Of a stretch of DNA of 64,000 bases, positions 38,206 through 46,944 are shown in pieces. The stretch is taken from positions 1 to 64,000 of the forward strand of contig JAQXDW010000002.1 in assembly GCA_029251165.1 (NCBI GenBank), written 5' to 3'. This DNA comes from Myxococcota bacterium (lineage in GTDB: Bacteria > Myxococcota_A > UBA796). The position numbers and the translations under genes were made by a program. Position 1 is the stretch's first letter, and every line of letters starts with the position of its first letter. The notes beneath the pieces were generated by a model, which saw only the letters and a program-made list of their open reading frames with translations, did not search any database and was not told the DNA's origin.

Positions 38206-39062
38206 AGATCCTCGTTACGGGCGCGGGCGGCCTCATCGGCAGCGCCGTGGTGGCAGCGGGCGGGAGCGGGGTTGTTGGCCTGCCTCGGGCTGAGCTCGAC
38301 ATCACGGATCCAGACGCGGTGGCTGCTGCCCTGGACACGCACCGTCCAGGTGCCGTCATCAACGCTGCCGCCCAGGCCAACGTCAACCGCGCCGAGGTGG
38401 AGCCTGACCGCAGCGCTGCGGTCAATGCTGATGCCGTCTCGATGCTGGCGGCCCAGTGCGCAGCGCGCGGTGTCCGGCTGGTCCACATCTCGACCGACTA
38501 TGTCCTCGATGACCCCGATCGAGAGCTGACGGAGGCGCTGACCCCTGATCCCCGCTCGGCCTATGCGCGCGGCAAGCTGGCGGGTGAGCAGGCGGCATGC
38601 AGGCTGGGCGCAACAGTCGTCCGGGTGCAGTGGGTCTACACTCCGGGCACACGCGGCTTCTTCAACCTTGCGCTGAGCCGACTGGCAGAAGGAAAGCCGC
38701 TGAGCGTGGTCACCGATCAGATCGGCCGGCCAACTCCGGCGAGCCTGGTCGCACGCGGACTGCTCCTCGCTGCCCGGGGGGGGGCGGTCGGCGTGTACCA
38801 TCTCGCCTGCACCGGAGAGGCCTCCGCATGGGACTGGATCGCTGCTGCGGCACAGCTCCGTGGCCTCCCCATGACCGCCACTCCGACCACCCGAGCACGC
38901 CTCGGCGGCGCACACCGCCCGGCGCGCTCCTGCCTGTGCAGTGACCGATTCGCCGAGACCTTTGGGCTGCGCCTGCCGGACTGGAGGACTGCGCTGGAGG
39001 TGGCGATGGCAGAGCCTCAGGCGCTGCTGCTGTCCGAGTCGAGCGTGTCGAGGACTTCCTGA
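38202..39062 (+). CDS. RmlD-like NAD(P)-dependent sugar reductase
   Basis: 286 residues. The SDR Rossmann motif ILVTGAGGLIGSAV is present, as are NAAAQANVNRAE, HISTDYVLD and the catalytic YARGKLAGE (YxxxK). These match dTDP-4-dehydrorhamnose reductase, the last step of dTDP-rhamnose synthesis. The other rml genes are absent from the window, so another substrate is possible. The final 46 bp overlap the 3' end of the convergent Hpt gene. Confidence 0.88.
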   Translation: MKILVTGAGGLIGSAVVAAGGSGVVGLPRAELDITDPDAVAAALDTHRPGAVINAAAQANVNRAEVEPDRSAAVNADAVSMLAAQCAARGVRLVHISTDYVLDDPDRELTEALTPDPRSAYARGKLAGEQAACRLGATVVRVQWVYTPGTRGFFNLALSRLAEGKPLSVVTDQIGRPTPASLVARGLLLAARGGAVGVYHLACTGEASAWDWIAAAAQLRGLPMTATPTTRARLGGAHRPARSCLCSDRFAETFGLRLPDWRTALEVAMAEPQALLLSESSVSRTS

Positions 39063-39352
39063 GCGGCGTCCTGCAGCTGGGTGATCTCGTCGGGCTTCAT
39101 GTCCCCGGCTTTGAGCGCCTGGTCGACGGCGGAGGCGATCCTGTGGAGCTCCTGGCAGTAGATCGTGCCGGAGATTCCCTTGATGTTGTGGACGGCACGC
39201 TGGGCGCTCTGGACACAGCGGCTCTCCTTGGCTTCATGAAGCTCGACGATGTGCTGTCGGATGCTCACGGAGAACAAGCTCAGCAGCTCCTCGACGAGGC
39301 TGGCATCCTGGAGCTGCTCCAGCAGACGCTCTCGGTCGAAGACCGTGCTCAT
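39017..39352 (-). CDS. Stand-alone Hpt phosphotransfer protein
   Basis: 111 residues from the ATG at 39352 (overlapping the upstream stop by ATGA). The Hpt signature AVHNIKGISGTIYCQELHRIA contains the phosphoacceptor His in HxxKG and the helical bundle around it. It would relay phosphoryl groups between a hybrid kinase and a response regulator. It is the last gene of a three-gene minus-strand unit. Its end runs 46 bp into the rmlD-like gene on the other strand. Confidence 0.87.
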   Translation of the reverse strand: MSTVFDRERLLEQLQDASLVEELLSLFSVSIRQHIVELHEAKESRCVQSAQRAVHNIKGISGTIYCQELHRIASAVDQALKAGDMKPDEITQLQDAAQEVLDTLDSDSSSA

Positions 39353-39603
39353 GGGTCGACATTCCTGAGCATCTCGGAGAGATCCGCGTCGGTGGCGTAG
39401 AAGTCGTCGACCAGCTCGCTGCGGAGCAGGCCTCCAGCCAGCCACGGGCCGAACTGTGCGAAGCCCGGCGCATTGGAGAGGGTGCTGGTGATCTCTGCTG
39501 TGAGCTGGTCGACGTCGGCGCCGTCGACCAGGACGAGTCGCTCCTGTGCGAGTAGATCCGCGAGGATTCGACCAAGGATGCGCTGAATTAGTGGAGAGTT
39601 CAT
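39349..39603 (-). CDS. Small uncharacterised protein beside Hpt
   Basis: 84 residues, helical, acidic, with no membrane segment or Cys (PLIQRILGRILADLLAQERL; FGPWLAGGLLRSELVDDFY). Both ends overlap neighbours by 4 bp (ATGA), so translation is very likely. No family is recognised. Its position between a winged-helix protein and Hpt suggests a role in the same signalling unit. Confidence 0.72.
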   Translation of the reverse strand: MNSPLIQRILGRILADLLAQERLVLVDGADVDQLTAEITSTLSNAPGFAQFGPWLAGGLLRSELVDDFYATDADLSEMLRNVDP

Positions 39604-40043
39604 GAAGCCTTCCAGTGCTGCGGGGTAAACCGGATGCGGTCGCCATCGCGCTGGAGTCGGCCAGGCTCCTGCACCAGCCAGCGGCGGACTGTGCTGGCGT
39701 TTCCGCGTGGATAGTGATCGAGAATGGTGGCGATCAGCGCCTCGATTGGCATCGGACCTGACCGTGCCACGGTGCGCTCAGCCCAGTCCAGCACCGGCTC
39801 GAAAATGGTCTCTCGGGTCGAGACGTAGCCGGCACCGAGGCGGCAAATCTGCGAAGATCGAAGCAGGTCACGGGTCTGTCGGAGGCTCAGGGGGGCTCTC
39901 CGGAGCGCGACGAGCTGATCGCGAATGTAGCGGGTCCCGGCGACCCCTCCAGACTCTGCCAGGAGCTGCAGCGCCAGCCGGGCTGGGGGCTGGTCGGCAT
40001 GGATGGGGTGGGTCTGAAGCTGGGGCGGCCAGTCGCTTGGCAT
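39600..40043 (-). CDS. Tandem winged-helix-like protein
   Basis: 147 residues from the ATG at 40043. Two similar segments can be seen. The first is ARLALQLLAESGGVAGTRYI...LLRSSQICRLGAGYV. The second is WAERTVARSGPMPIEALIAT...VRRWLVQEPGRLQRDGDRIRF. Each ends in a beta-wing-like strand pair, as in winged-helix DNA-binding domains. A regulatory DNA- or protein-binding role is inferred. First gene of the unit ending in Hpt. Confidence 0.7.
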   Translation of the reverse strand: MPSDWPPQLQTHPIHADQPPARLALQLLAESGGVAGTRYIRDQLVALRRAPLSLRQTRDLLRSSQICRLGAGYVSTRETIFEPVLDWAERTVARSGPMPIEALIATILDHYPRGNASTVRRWLVQEPGRLQRDGDRIRFTPQHWKAS

Positions 40044-40211
40044 GGTCGATATCCTATGCCGTGAGCGGCTCAAGTGTCGCAACGAGTGCCCTGATGCAGC
40101 ACACCATGGCCCGGTCAGTGCTCGATCACCGCAAGGTCCTGGCAGAATGCTGGAAGGGTGCTTGTGTGTGGAGGCCACCACAGTCCTGCTCCGTTGTGTA
40201 TGCCGCCTCGC

Positions 40212-40251
40212 CGTCCTCGCCAGCCTCCCCGCTTGAGGCATGGCGAGGACG
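40212..40251. terminator. Long hairpin downstream of the histidine kinase
   Basis: Perfect 10-bp stem cgtcctcgcc (40212-40221)/ggcgaggacg (40242-40251). The 20-base loop itself contains gcctc/gaggc, so a longer interrupted stem can form. It lies 44 bp past the kinase stop in the 251-bp gap 40044-40294, which otherwise shows no convincing gene. No T-tract follows, so intrinsic termination is uncertain. Confidence 0.4.
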
Positions 40252-40294
40252 ATCACATCAGCGCTGCTGTGGAGCGGCAGGCCCAGCTGAATGC

Positions 40295-41509
40295 CTACGG
40301 GTTCTTGTCCTGGGTTGTCGTTTGGACAGGCGGGAAGGTGAGCATGACCCGGGTGCCGCTGCCCGTGGTGCTCTCGACAGTGATGGAGCCGTTGAGCTGT
40401 CGAAGGATCGCGTCGACCGCCTTGATGCCGGTGCTGCCGGCTGTGAGTCGCGCGCGCTTCATGTTGGTGCCGGTGTCTTCGATGATGATCTGCACCCCTT
40501 CGGTGCCGGTCTGAGTCGTCAGCGTCAGCACTCCGCCGCTGGGCATCGACGTGGCTGCGCTGCTCACGAGGTGGAGCAAGAGCACCTCGAGGCCGACGCG
40601 AGTGGTGAGGATCCTTGCGGAAGGAGTGGTGTGGATCTGCACGGTGATCGTGGTGCCAAGCATTATTGGAAGCAGCGGGCTGAGCTCATCGAGGACACTT
40701 GCAACCGCGATGACCGACGGGGTCGCGGGACTGTTGTTGCGACTGAATGACAAGAGGTTGCGGCTCAGCCGGCTGGCCCGATCGGCTGCGGAGTCGACCT
40801 CTTGGAGCAGCTCTTGGATGTCGACGCTGCTCTCGAGCAGATCCTCTCGCAGGAGGGCGTTCGCCCCAGTGATCACGGTCAGCAGGTTGTTGAACTCATG
40901 CGTGACCCCGTTGGTGAGCTGCCCGATCATCACCATCTTCTCGGTGAGCAGGAACTCCTGCACGGTCTCGTCGTCTTCACGGGCTCCCCGCTCGTCGCTG
41001 ATGAGCGTGATGCGATGCGTCAGGAGAATCTGTCTGAGCAGCACCGAGATGCTCGCCAGCGAGAGGCACAGCACTCCCCAGGATGCGAGCGGAGAGAGGA
41101 CGACCTGGGGCTCGGGGAGACTCCCGGTGTGCTCCAGCCGGAGCATTGCTGTGCAGAGAAGGATGGCGCCCCCTCCGGTCTGGATCGCTGCGCGTCCGCC
41201 GAGCAGCGCCCCTGCGAGCATCACACAGATGCCGTATGCGGTCCCGCTGTGGCTGCTGAAGCCCAGGAGCACGACTGACAGGGTGACCAGTCCGATGGTC
41301 AGTGCGAGCAGGGCCCAGGAGACCGCTCGCGCATGGCCCCGACGGGCCATCGCCGACATCCCCACCAAGAGAAAAGCGAGGGGAATGTACAGGGGTGTCT
41401 GGATGATGCCGACGGGGTCCAGCAGCGACAGCACAGTGAGCACGGCCACCAGACCAAGCAGGACACGGATGCTCTGTGTGATGAGTTGAGCACGGCTGGA
41501 GAGATTCAT
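40295..41509 (-). CDS. Membrane histidine kinase with degenerate N-box
   Basis: 404 residues. About six N-terminal helices (to residue 165) precede a HisKA-type helix with H204 in NGVTHEFNNLLTVI, and a GHKL-like domain. The G2-like end is recognisable (LRQLNGSITVESTTGSGTRVMLTFP). The N-box, normally NLxxNA, reads HLVSSA (H313, S317), and the G1 box reads EDTGTNM. Loss of both Asn would impair ATP/Mg binding, so it may be a pseudokinase or phosphatase. It is divergent from the YkgJ-type gene and upstream of the Hpt unit on the same strand. Confidence 0.85.
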   Translation of the reverse strand: MNLSSRAQLITQSIRVLLGLVAVLTVLSLLDPVGIIQTPLYIPLAFLLVGMSAMARRGHARAVSWALLALTIGLVTLSVVLLGFSSHSGTAYGICVMLAGALLGGRAAIQTGGGAILLCTAMLRLEHTGSLPEPQVVLSPLASWGVLCLSLASISVLLRQILLTHRITLISDERGAREDDETVQEFLLTEKMVMIGQLTNGVTHEFNNLLTVITGANALLREDLLESSVDIQELLQEVDSAADRASRLSRNLLSFSRNNSPATPSVIAVASVLDELSPLLPIMLGTTITVQIHTTPSARILTTRVGLEVLLLHLVSSAATSMPSGGVLTLTTQTGTEGVQIIIEDTGTNMKRARLTAGSTGIKAVDAILRQLNGSITVESTTGSGTRVMLTFPPVQTTTQDKNP

Positions 41510-41618
41510 GGTCCTGTGAGGCTACTCCAGTATTCGTGCTGGGGCTCTCGGTCGTGGTCTCTCTGTGACCCTTGTGGTGACCTTGCCTCAGTCCTCAGCG
41601 CGCGCTACCGGAGCAGGG

Positions 41619-42080
41619 TTGGATGCCACTCACCCGCTCGGTCGACCCTGGGGCGACGAACGTCGCCGCTGCGGAGCGTGCGCCTGGTCCACGATGGCTG
41701 GACCGGGGCCGAAGGTGCTGCGCTGTGAGGCTGGTGGTCGCCAGCGCATCTCGGCCAGCCTTCGTGCCTGTGATGCCTGGGAAGCTCCGCTGGACTGCCT
41801 CGACTGTGGTGCCTGCTGTCGGGAGGCATACGATGCCGTGGAAGTCTCTCGACAGGATCCGGTCCGAAAGAATCAGCCCGCCTGGATCGTCAAGGTCGAG
41901 GGTCGCTATCAGGTCCGGCGCGCAGAAGGAAATCGATGCTCGGCGTTGGGGGTTGGTTTTCGCTGTGAGATCTACGCGGATCGGCCGCGGTGCTGTCGAG
42001 ATTTTGAGCGCCACGGACCCAATTGTATCTTTGCTCGACGCCGGGTTGGGCTCTCTTCGCCATGGGGCGTGTCCACCTGA
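41619..42080 (+). CDS. YkgJ-like Cys-cluster (metal-chelating) protein
   Basis: About 153 residues from TTG at 41619, which has GGAG five bases upstream. A GTG at 41565 and an ATG at 41694 are alternatives. An N-terminal Cys pair (RRRCGACAW) and a core DCLDCGACCREAYDAVEV, then CEIYADRPRCCRDFERHGPNC, give the CxxCxxCC-type cluster of the zinc/iron-chelating YkgJ family. The function of the family is not established. It ends 65 bp before the radical SAM gene on the same strand. Confidence 0.8.
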   Translation: MDATHPLGRPWGDERRRCGACAWSTMAGPGPKVLRCEAGGRQRISASLRACDAWEAPLDCLDCGACCREAYDAVEVSRQDPVRKNQPAWIVKVEGRYQVRRAEGNRCSALGVGFRCEIYADRPRCCRDFERHGPNCIFARRRVGLSSPWGVST

Positions 42081-42145
42081 TCCCTGACTGTTGTCTGGAC
42101 CGGGCCCTGTAGGGTGCTACCTTACGAGGAGTCTGGAGTTATCCA

Positions 42146-43720
42146 ATGCAGCATCGGCTCGAACCGCTCCTCCGCTCCGCGCGTCTTGACGGCCCCAGGG
42201 TCGGAATCATCTCGACCTGGGATGTCGAGAACAACGCCGTCCGGATCCTCTCTGCCACTCTCCGGCATGCCGGACACCATGTCGCGGAGATCTATTTCAA
42301 GGACTGGATCTCTAATTCCCTGGATCCGGCCTCTGAGGAGCAGCTTCAGAACCTCATGCGCATCATCCGGCGTGAGGAACTGAACCTGGTCTGCATCTCC
42401 ATCCGGGCCAGCGCCTACGCTGAGCAGGCCAAGATCCTCACCGAGCGAATCCACGAAGAGCTCGGTCTGCCGGTGCTGTGGGGAGGGATGCATCCCACCT
42501 TGATGCCCGAGGAGTGCATCGGCTACGCAGACATGGTCCTCAAGGGTGAGGGCGAGCTCGCGCTGCTGGAGCTGTGCAACCACCTGCGCGATGGCTCCGA
42601 TGAGGTCTGGGGCAGCGGCAACGTCTGGTTCCGTCGCAAGAAAGAGGACGTGGTTCGAAACGGACTGCGCCCGCTGGTGCAGAACCTCGATGATCTGCAG
42701 TTCCGGGACTACACGACCCACGCCCACAAGTACTTCATCTACGGAAGCACCTACACCTCCGGCGACCCGATGCACGGCGACCCGGTCTACCAGATGATGG
42801 GCAGCCGCGGCTGCATCTACAAGTGTAGCTACTGCTACAACTCGACCTACAAGAAGGACGTCTACCCCGGCCAGAAGTGGTTCCGGGTGCGAAGCCCGGC
42901 GAGCATGGTCGAGGAGATCCGCGCTGCCCGCCAGCACTGGGACTTCAAGCGCATCCGGTTCGACGACGAGGTGTTCAACTTCCAGGGCGGCTGGCTCAAG
43001 GACTTCTGCGAGCGCTTCCCCCGGGATGTTGGCCTGCCCTTTGAGGTCTTCATTGAGCCCAAGCTGGTCAACGAAGAGCGCATGACCATGCTTCGGGATG
43101 CCGGTCTGTCAGCCGTCTACATGGGCGTGCAGAGCAGCGAGCGGGTCACCGGTCACCTCTACGACCGCCGCGTGAAGAACCAGACCGTCGCGGACATCGC
43201 CGAGCTGTACCATCGTCTCGGCATCAAGCCGCACTTCCAGCTCATCTTCGACGATCCGGTCTCCACTGAAGAAGACAAGCGCAAGCTGTTCGAGATGATC
43301 AGCTCCTTTCCTCATCCCTATGACCTCTACCTGTTCTCAATGACGGTCTTCCCGGGCTCGGAGCTGAACAAGAAGCTGCTGGCAAACGGCCTCATCAGTC
43401 AGTACGACATTGATGGATTTGAGAACACCCGTGTCTTCTACCAGCATCGGGTCAACCTCTCCTATCCCCGCCCGGTCGAGGACACGTTCTGGATCGCCTT
43501 GACCCAGATGCTCTCCAAGCCGTTTGTCCCGCGCAGCATGCTGAAGGTTCTCTCGAAGTCCGAGACGCTCAAGAAGCACCCCTGGCCGCTGATTCAGATG
43601 GCAAACGCGACCAACTTCGTGAAGATGGGCACGACCTGCGCGAAGATGATCGGAGATGGAGAGATGACCTCGACCTTGCTGCGTCGGTGGGCCAGCATGG
43701 ATCGCATCATCACGATCTGA
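42146..43720 (+). CDS. Radical SAM protein with N-terminal B12-binding-like domain
   Basis: 524 residues. The N-terminal alpha/beta domain (VGIISTWDVENNAVRILSATLRHAG, LVCISIRAS, VLWGGMHPTLMPEECIGYADMV) matches the cobalamin-binding fold of B12 radical SAM enzymes but lacks DxHxxG. The 4Fe-4S motif is C223-x3-C227-x2-C230 in SRGCIYKCSYCYN. A C-terminal helical extension of about 100 residues follows. Similar in layout to the gene at 61161. Substrate unknown. Ends at a strong palindrome. Confidence 0.9.
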   Translation: MQHRLEPLLRSARLDGPRVGIISTWDVENNAVRILSATLRHAGHHVAEIYFKDWISNSLDPASEEQLQNLMRIIRREELNLVCISIRASAYAEQAKILTERIHEELGLPVLWGGMHPTLMPEECIGYADMVLKGEGELALLELCNHLRDGSDEVWGSGNVWFRRKKEDVVRNGLRPLVQNLDDLQFRDYTTHAHKYFIYGSTYTSGDPMHGDPVYQMMGSRGCIYKCSYCYNSTYKKDVYPGQKWFRVRSPASMVEEIRAARQHWDFKRIRFDDEVFNFQGGWLKDFCERFPRDVGLPFEVFIEPKLVNEERMTMLRDAGLSAVYMGVQSSERVTGHLYDRRVKNQTVADIAELYHRLGIKPHFQLIFDDPVSTEEDKRKLFEMISSFPHPYDLYLFSMTVFPGSELNKKLLANGLISQYDIDGFENTRVFYQHRVNLSYPRPVEDTFWIALTQMLSKPFVPRSMLKVLSKSETLKKHPWPLIQMANATNFVKMGTTCAKMIGDGEMTSTLLRRWASMDRIITI

Positions 43721-43742
43721 GGGCGCCTGGTAGCCCTCCGGT

Positions 43743-43766
43743 ACCGGACCGCTGCAGCGGTCCGGT
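43743..43766. terminator. 24-bp perfect palindrome between convergent genes
   Basis: A perfect inverted repeat centred on ctgcag, with arms accggaccgctg and cagcggtccggt, lies 23 bp after the radical SAM stop and 43 bp before the oxidoreductase stop. The position suits a bidirectional terminator. There is no T-run on either side. A protein-binding site is the alternative. Confidence 0.55.
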
Positions 43767-43808
43767 GGCGTGCCGTGATCGAGGCCCCACTCTGGGTCGG
43801 ACAGGGGC

Positions 43809-44981
43809 TCAGCCGACGAAGCGACCGGTCTTGAAGCAGTCGGGGACCCCGTCTGCCTGTCCGGTCAGCATTCCCTGCGCTACGGCCTTCGCGGCCCGCA
43901 GGGCAAGACCGTACTGGCGACCATTGAACCCGGCACAGACCACGAACCGAGGACGTCCGGGGACGGGGCCGAGGATGGGCAGACCGTCGCAGGTGAAGGA
44001 CATGATCGCGCTCCACTGTGCGGTGGTGGGCTGCCCGACGAGGTCTGGAAAGGTCTGGTCGATGAAGCCACGGATGCGCTGCCCGATGATCGGTACGGTC
44101 GCGGCATCGTCGGTCTCACCGACCTCCATGTGTGGGGTTGCCCACCGGCAGCCACCGACGATGACGGTGTCTCCGGTCTGCCGCCAGAAGTGGTAGCCGA
44201 ACAGCGCTGAGCCTGCGTGGGTGAAGCGGCCTGCGGGGGCCGGCAGGGAGAGCAGCTGGGTTCGGACGGGGTAGAGCTTGTCGCCGAGGAAGGGGTCGAG
44301 ATGGGTGAGGGCGGACCCGGCGGCGAGGACGACCAGCTCAGCCCTCAGCACACCGCCGGGGTGGTGGAGCAGGATCCCGTCGTCCTCGGTGGTCTCGGTG
44401 ACTGGACAGTCAGCCATGAGGATGGCTCCGGCAGCACGGGCACGCGCGGCGAGGGCTGCGGCGAGGGCACGGGGATCGATGAGACCCTCAGCGGGCACGA
44501 AGCGGGCTGGACCGAGCCCGGTGCTGGAGAGCGTGGCGTTGACCCGCTCGGCCTCCCACAGCTCAGCCTGCAGTCCGACGGTCTTCGCGGCCTCGACCGT
44601 CAGCGGAATCTCCTCAGCCTCGTTGCGCACGCCAATGGACAGCCCTCCGACCCGGCTCAGCAGCCCCATGGCATCGATGAGGTCGAGGTTCTCCAGCGTA
44701 AACGCAGTGATCTCTCCAGCGGTCTTCGCCCCGATGGCGGCGATGAGCCGGTAGGGGTTGTCGCCGAGGCCAGTCAGCGCGAGCCCGGCGTCTCGTCCGC
44801 TGATCGAGGCCGCCAGATCTGCGCGGGCCTCCAGCAGCGCCACGCTGGCCCCGCCCTCTGCAAGCTCAGCAGCGACCGCGAGTCCTGCGAGTCCGCCGCC
44901 GATGATCGCGACGTCTACGCGGTCAGGGAGGTGTACAGGAGTGGCGAGGGGAGGGGAGCAGGCGAGCCAGTGGGCGGTCAT
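43809..44981 (-). CDS. FAD-dependent oxidoreductase (DAO/DadA type)
   Basis: 390 residues. The N-terminal dinucleotide motif VDVAIIGGGLAGLAVAAELAEGG is followed by the acidic LLEAR. The DAO C-terminal motif GLPILGPVPGRPRFVVCAGFNGRQYGLALRAAKAVA binds FAD. The family oxidises amines or D-amino acids. The specific substrate cannot be given. No signal peptide. Convergent with the radical SAM gene and downstream of the caspase-like gene by 140 bp. Confidence 0.88.
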   Translation of the reverse strand: MTAHWLACSPPLATPVHLPDRVDVAIIGGGLAGLAVAAELAEGGASVALLEARADLAASISGRDAGLALTGLGDNPYRLIAAIGAKTAGEITAFTLENLDLIDAMGLLSRVGGLSIGVRNEAEEIPLTVEAAKTVGLQAELWEAERVNATLSSTGLGPARFVPAEGLIDPRALAAALAARARAAGAILMADCPVTETTEDDGILLHHPGGVLRAELVVLAAGSALTHLDPFLGDKLYPVRTQLLSLPAPAGRFTHAGSALFGYHFWRQTGDTVIVGGCRWATPHMEVGETDDAATVPIIGQRIRGFIDQTFPDLVGQPTTAQWSAIMSFTCDGLPILGPVPGRPRFVVCAGFNGRQYGLALRAAKAVAQGMLTGQADGVPDCFKTGRFVG

Positions 44982-45121
44982 GACGACTCCTTAACGTCCT
45001 GTCCAATTTGAAGAAGGTCCCCTGAGAGGACCCACCACCAGCGCGCGTCGGTGTACGGGTGCGTCGACGACGCTTACCGGAGCGGCTCGTGTCCTGCATC
45101 GCTCAGGGCACCCACCGCTCT

Positions 45122-46855
45122 TCAGTTTGCGGCCTTGCAGAAGTCTGCTGTTCCTGCTGCCGCAACGCACATGTTGAAGGCTCTATCTGTTGGGATTCCG
45201 CTGGCTCGCGCATAGTCCAGCCACTCACGCGCGAAGTCCTTTGCCAGCCCGCGATACTCGAGAGCCATGGCGTTGTTCTCTCCGGTCGCTGCCTTGCTGT
45301 AGAGCCCCTCTGCGTGCCGCCACAGCTTCGCTGCAGACTCCGCGCGCAGCTTGTAGAGCCCGGAGACCTTCTTGACGAACGCGTCTCCCTCCCAGCGCTG
45401 CTTGTTCTCCAGTGCATAGTCTGACCACTTGATCGACTCTTCCTGGCTGTCGATGTCGGCGCGGAACAGGTGGATTGCATAGCGGAAGCACATGTCTGGA
45501 TCCGAGCGATCGATCTCCTCAAGGTGCCGCATCATGAGCGCTTCCCAGGACTCGATGTCTCCTGCAGCCTCCGCATTGACCAGCAGCAGGCGAGAGATCT
45601 GACTCCGTGTGGTCTGGAGGCGCTCGGTCTTGAGCCGGTTCTCCAGGCAGGCGGACTGTCCCGGGGTGATGGTCCCGAGGATCGCAGGCTGCTCGATGGT
45701 GACGAGGTCCGCACAGGGTTCGATGAACTCGGAGATGGAGAGGGTCGTCAGCTCGGAGTAGTTTGCCAGCAGTCGGCGTGCCTCGGCGACTTCTGGCAGC
45801 GACACCGCCCAGTCTACCGTCAGCGTCCGGTCGCCATACTCGGCGATGAAGCCTTCCAGGGCCTCCTGACCTGCCAGCCCTCCCTCCTGGACGGACTGCA
45901 TGGTCTGTGACCAGAACGCGGCAGCCTCAGCCTTGAGCAGCGACTCCTGGTCGTCGAAGCGCCGGAGCCGGGCAACCTCGGACAGCGCGCGCAGCTCGGC
46001 GGCATCCGGGCCGACCTCAAGGGTGTCCGACTGGATGATGGTCCAGTCCCGGTTTGTCTCGTTGCGGTCGTGCATTGGTGCGCTGGGGTATCCCAGGGCG
46101 TGTCCGGTGCTGTCGACCCAGGTCTGGGCCTCGGCGAGGGAGACCCGACCATTGCGCGCATCGCCCAGCGCACCGTCGGCCCAGCCTCGAAGCGAGCCGA
46201 GGGTCAGCCAGGTGAACAGGCCGTGCTGACTCTCAGGCCATGCCGGTGCCCCGCCGAGTGCCTCGTCTGCGGTCCAGATGATGATGCCTTCTCGGTCTTC
46301 GAGCACACCCGGAGTCGGTGCGACGCGACCCGGAACCAGCTCCAGCCCATCTCGACCGATGTTGCCGAAGCTGGCGTCTACGATGATCACGATGCGCCAC
46401 GCCCGCCGGCGCTTCAGCGCGGCCTCCACGATGTCTTCGATCACGATCGCGCTGCTTGCGGGATCGATGGGAGAGGCATCGACGCCGATGAGTGCACGCT
46501 GTCCGTCTTCACCGACGATCAGGCCGTGTCCGGCGAAGTAGATCCACAGCGTGCCCCGGCTGCGGACCTTCCCAGCGATGCGGTTGACCTCTCGGGTGAG
46601 CTGGCTTCGGGTGGCGTCCTTGATGGTGCGCACCCGGTACCGCGACAGGCCGCGGCTGCCCTTGAGCCATGTGGAGAATGCGCGGGCATCCTTGGAGGCA
46701 TAGATGACCTGCGGCAGGGCTTGGTAGGCCTCATTGCCGATGATGAGGGCGGCATCTCGCGTGGCCTTCGCCCCGGCTGGCGCAGGTGTGTCGACCGGAG
46801 GCGGGGACTCCGCGCGGGCAATTGAAGCGGTCAGCAGTGCGGCGAACCAGAGCAC
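45122..46855 (-). CDS. Secreted caspase-fold (peptidase C14-like) protein, Cys replaced by Ser
   Basis: 577 residues from the GTG at 46855, with AAGGA six bases upstream. The start gives a signal peptide (LWFAALLTASIARA before ESPPP). The caspase-like domain covers about 30-270: DAALIIGNEAYQALPQV, the His-Gly dyad in LWIYFAGHGL (H110), and the strand before the nucleophile, RIVIIVDASFGN. The last normally reads DAC, but here it is D160-A-S162. The C-terminal 300 residues are helical with Cys pairs. Either a non-proteolytic pseudo-caspase or, less likely, a Ser variant. Periplasmic or secreted. Confidence 0.82.
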   Translation of the reverse strand: MLWFAALLTASIARAESPPPVDTPAPAGAKATRDAALIIGNEAYQALPQVIYASKDARAFSTWLKGSRGLSRYRVRTIKDATRSQLTREVNRIAGKVRSRGTLWIYFAGHGLIVGEDGQRALIGVDASPIDPASSAIVIEDIVEAALKRRRAWRIVIIVDASFGNIGRDGLELVPGRVAPTPGVLEDREGIIIWTADEALGGAPAWPESQHGLFTWLTLGSLRGWADGALGDARNGRVSLAEAQTWVDSTGHALGYPSAPMHDRNETNRDWTIIQSDTLEVGPDAAELRALSEVARLRRFDDQESLLKAEAAAFWSQTMQSVQEGGLAGQEALEGFIAEYGDRTLTVDWAVSLPEVAEARRLLANYSELTTLSISEFIEPCADLVTIEQPAILGTITPGQSACLENRLKTERLQTTRSQISRLLLVNAEAAGDIESWEALMMRHLEEIDRSDPDMCFRYAIHLFRADIDSQEESIKWSDYALENKQRWEGDAFVKKVSGLYKLRAESAAKLWRHAEGLYSKAATGENNAMALEYRGLAKDFAREWLDYARASGIPTDRAFNMCVAAAGTADFCKAAN

Positions 46856-46944
46856 AGTACGTCCTTGTTCTTCCAGGAGCCTCGCGATCCTGCCACGGAC
46901 CCGAGGGGTGGGCAAGACAGGAGCGCCTCGGCTACCGTGACATT

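Noticed and set aside
40042..40236. Plus-strand 64-codon Cys-rich frame in the gap before the histidine kinase end
   Set aside because: It overlaps the start of the winged-helix gene, has no ribosome site and spans the long hairpin. A protein is unlikely.
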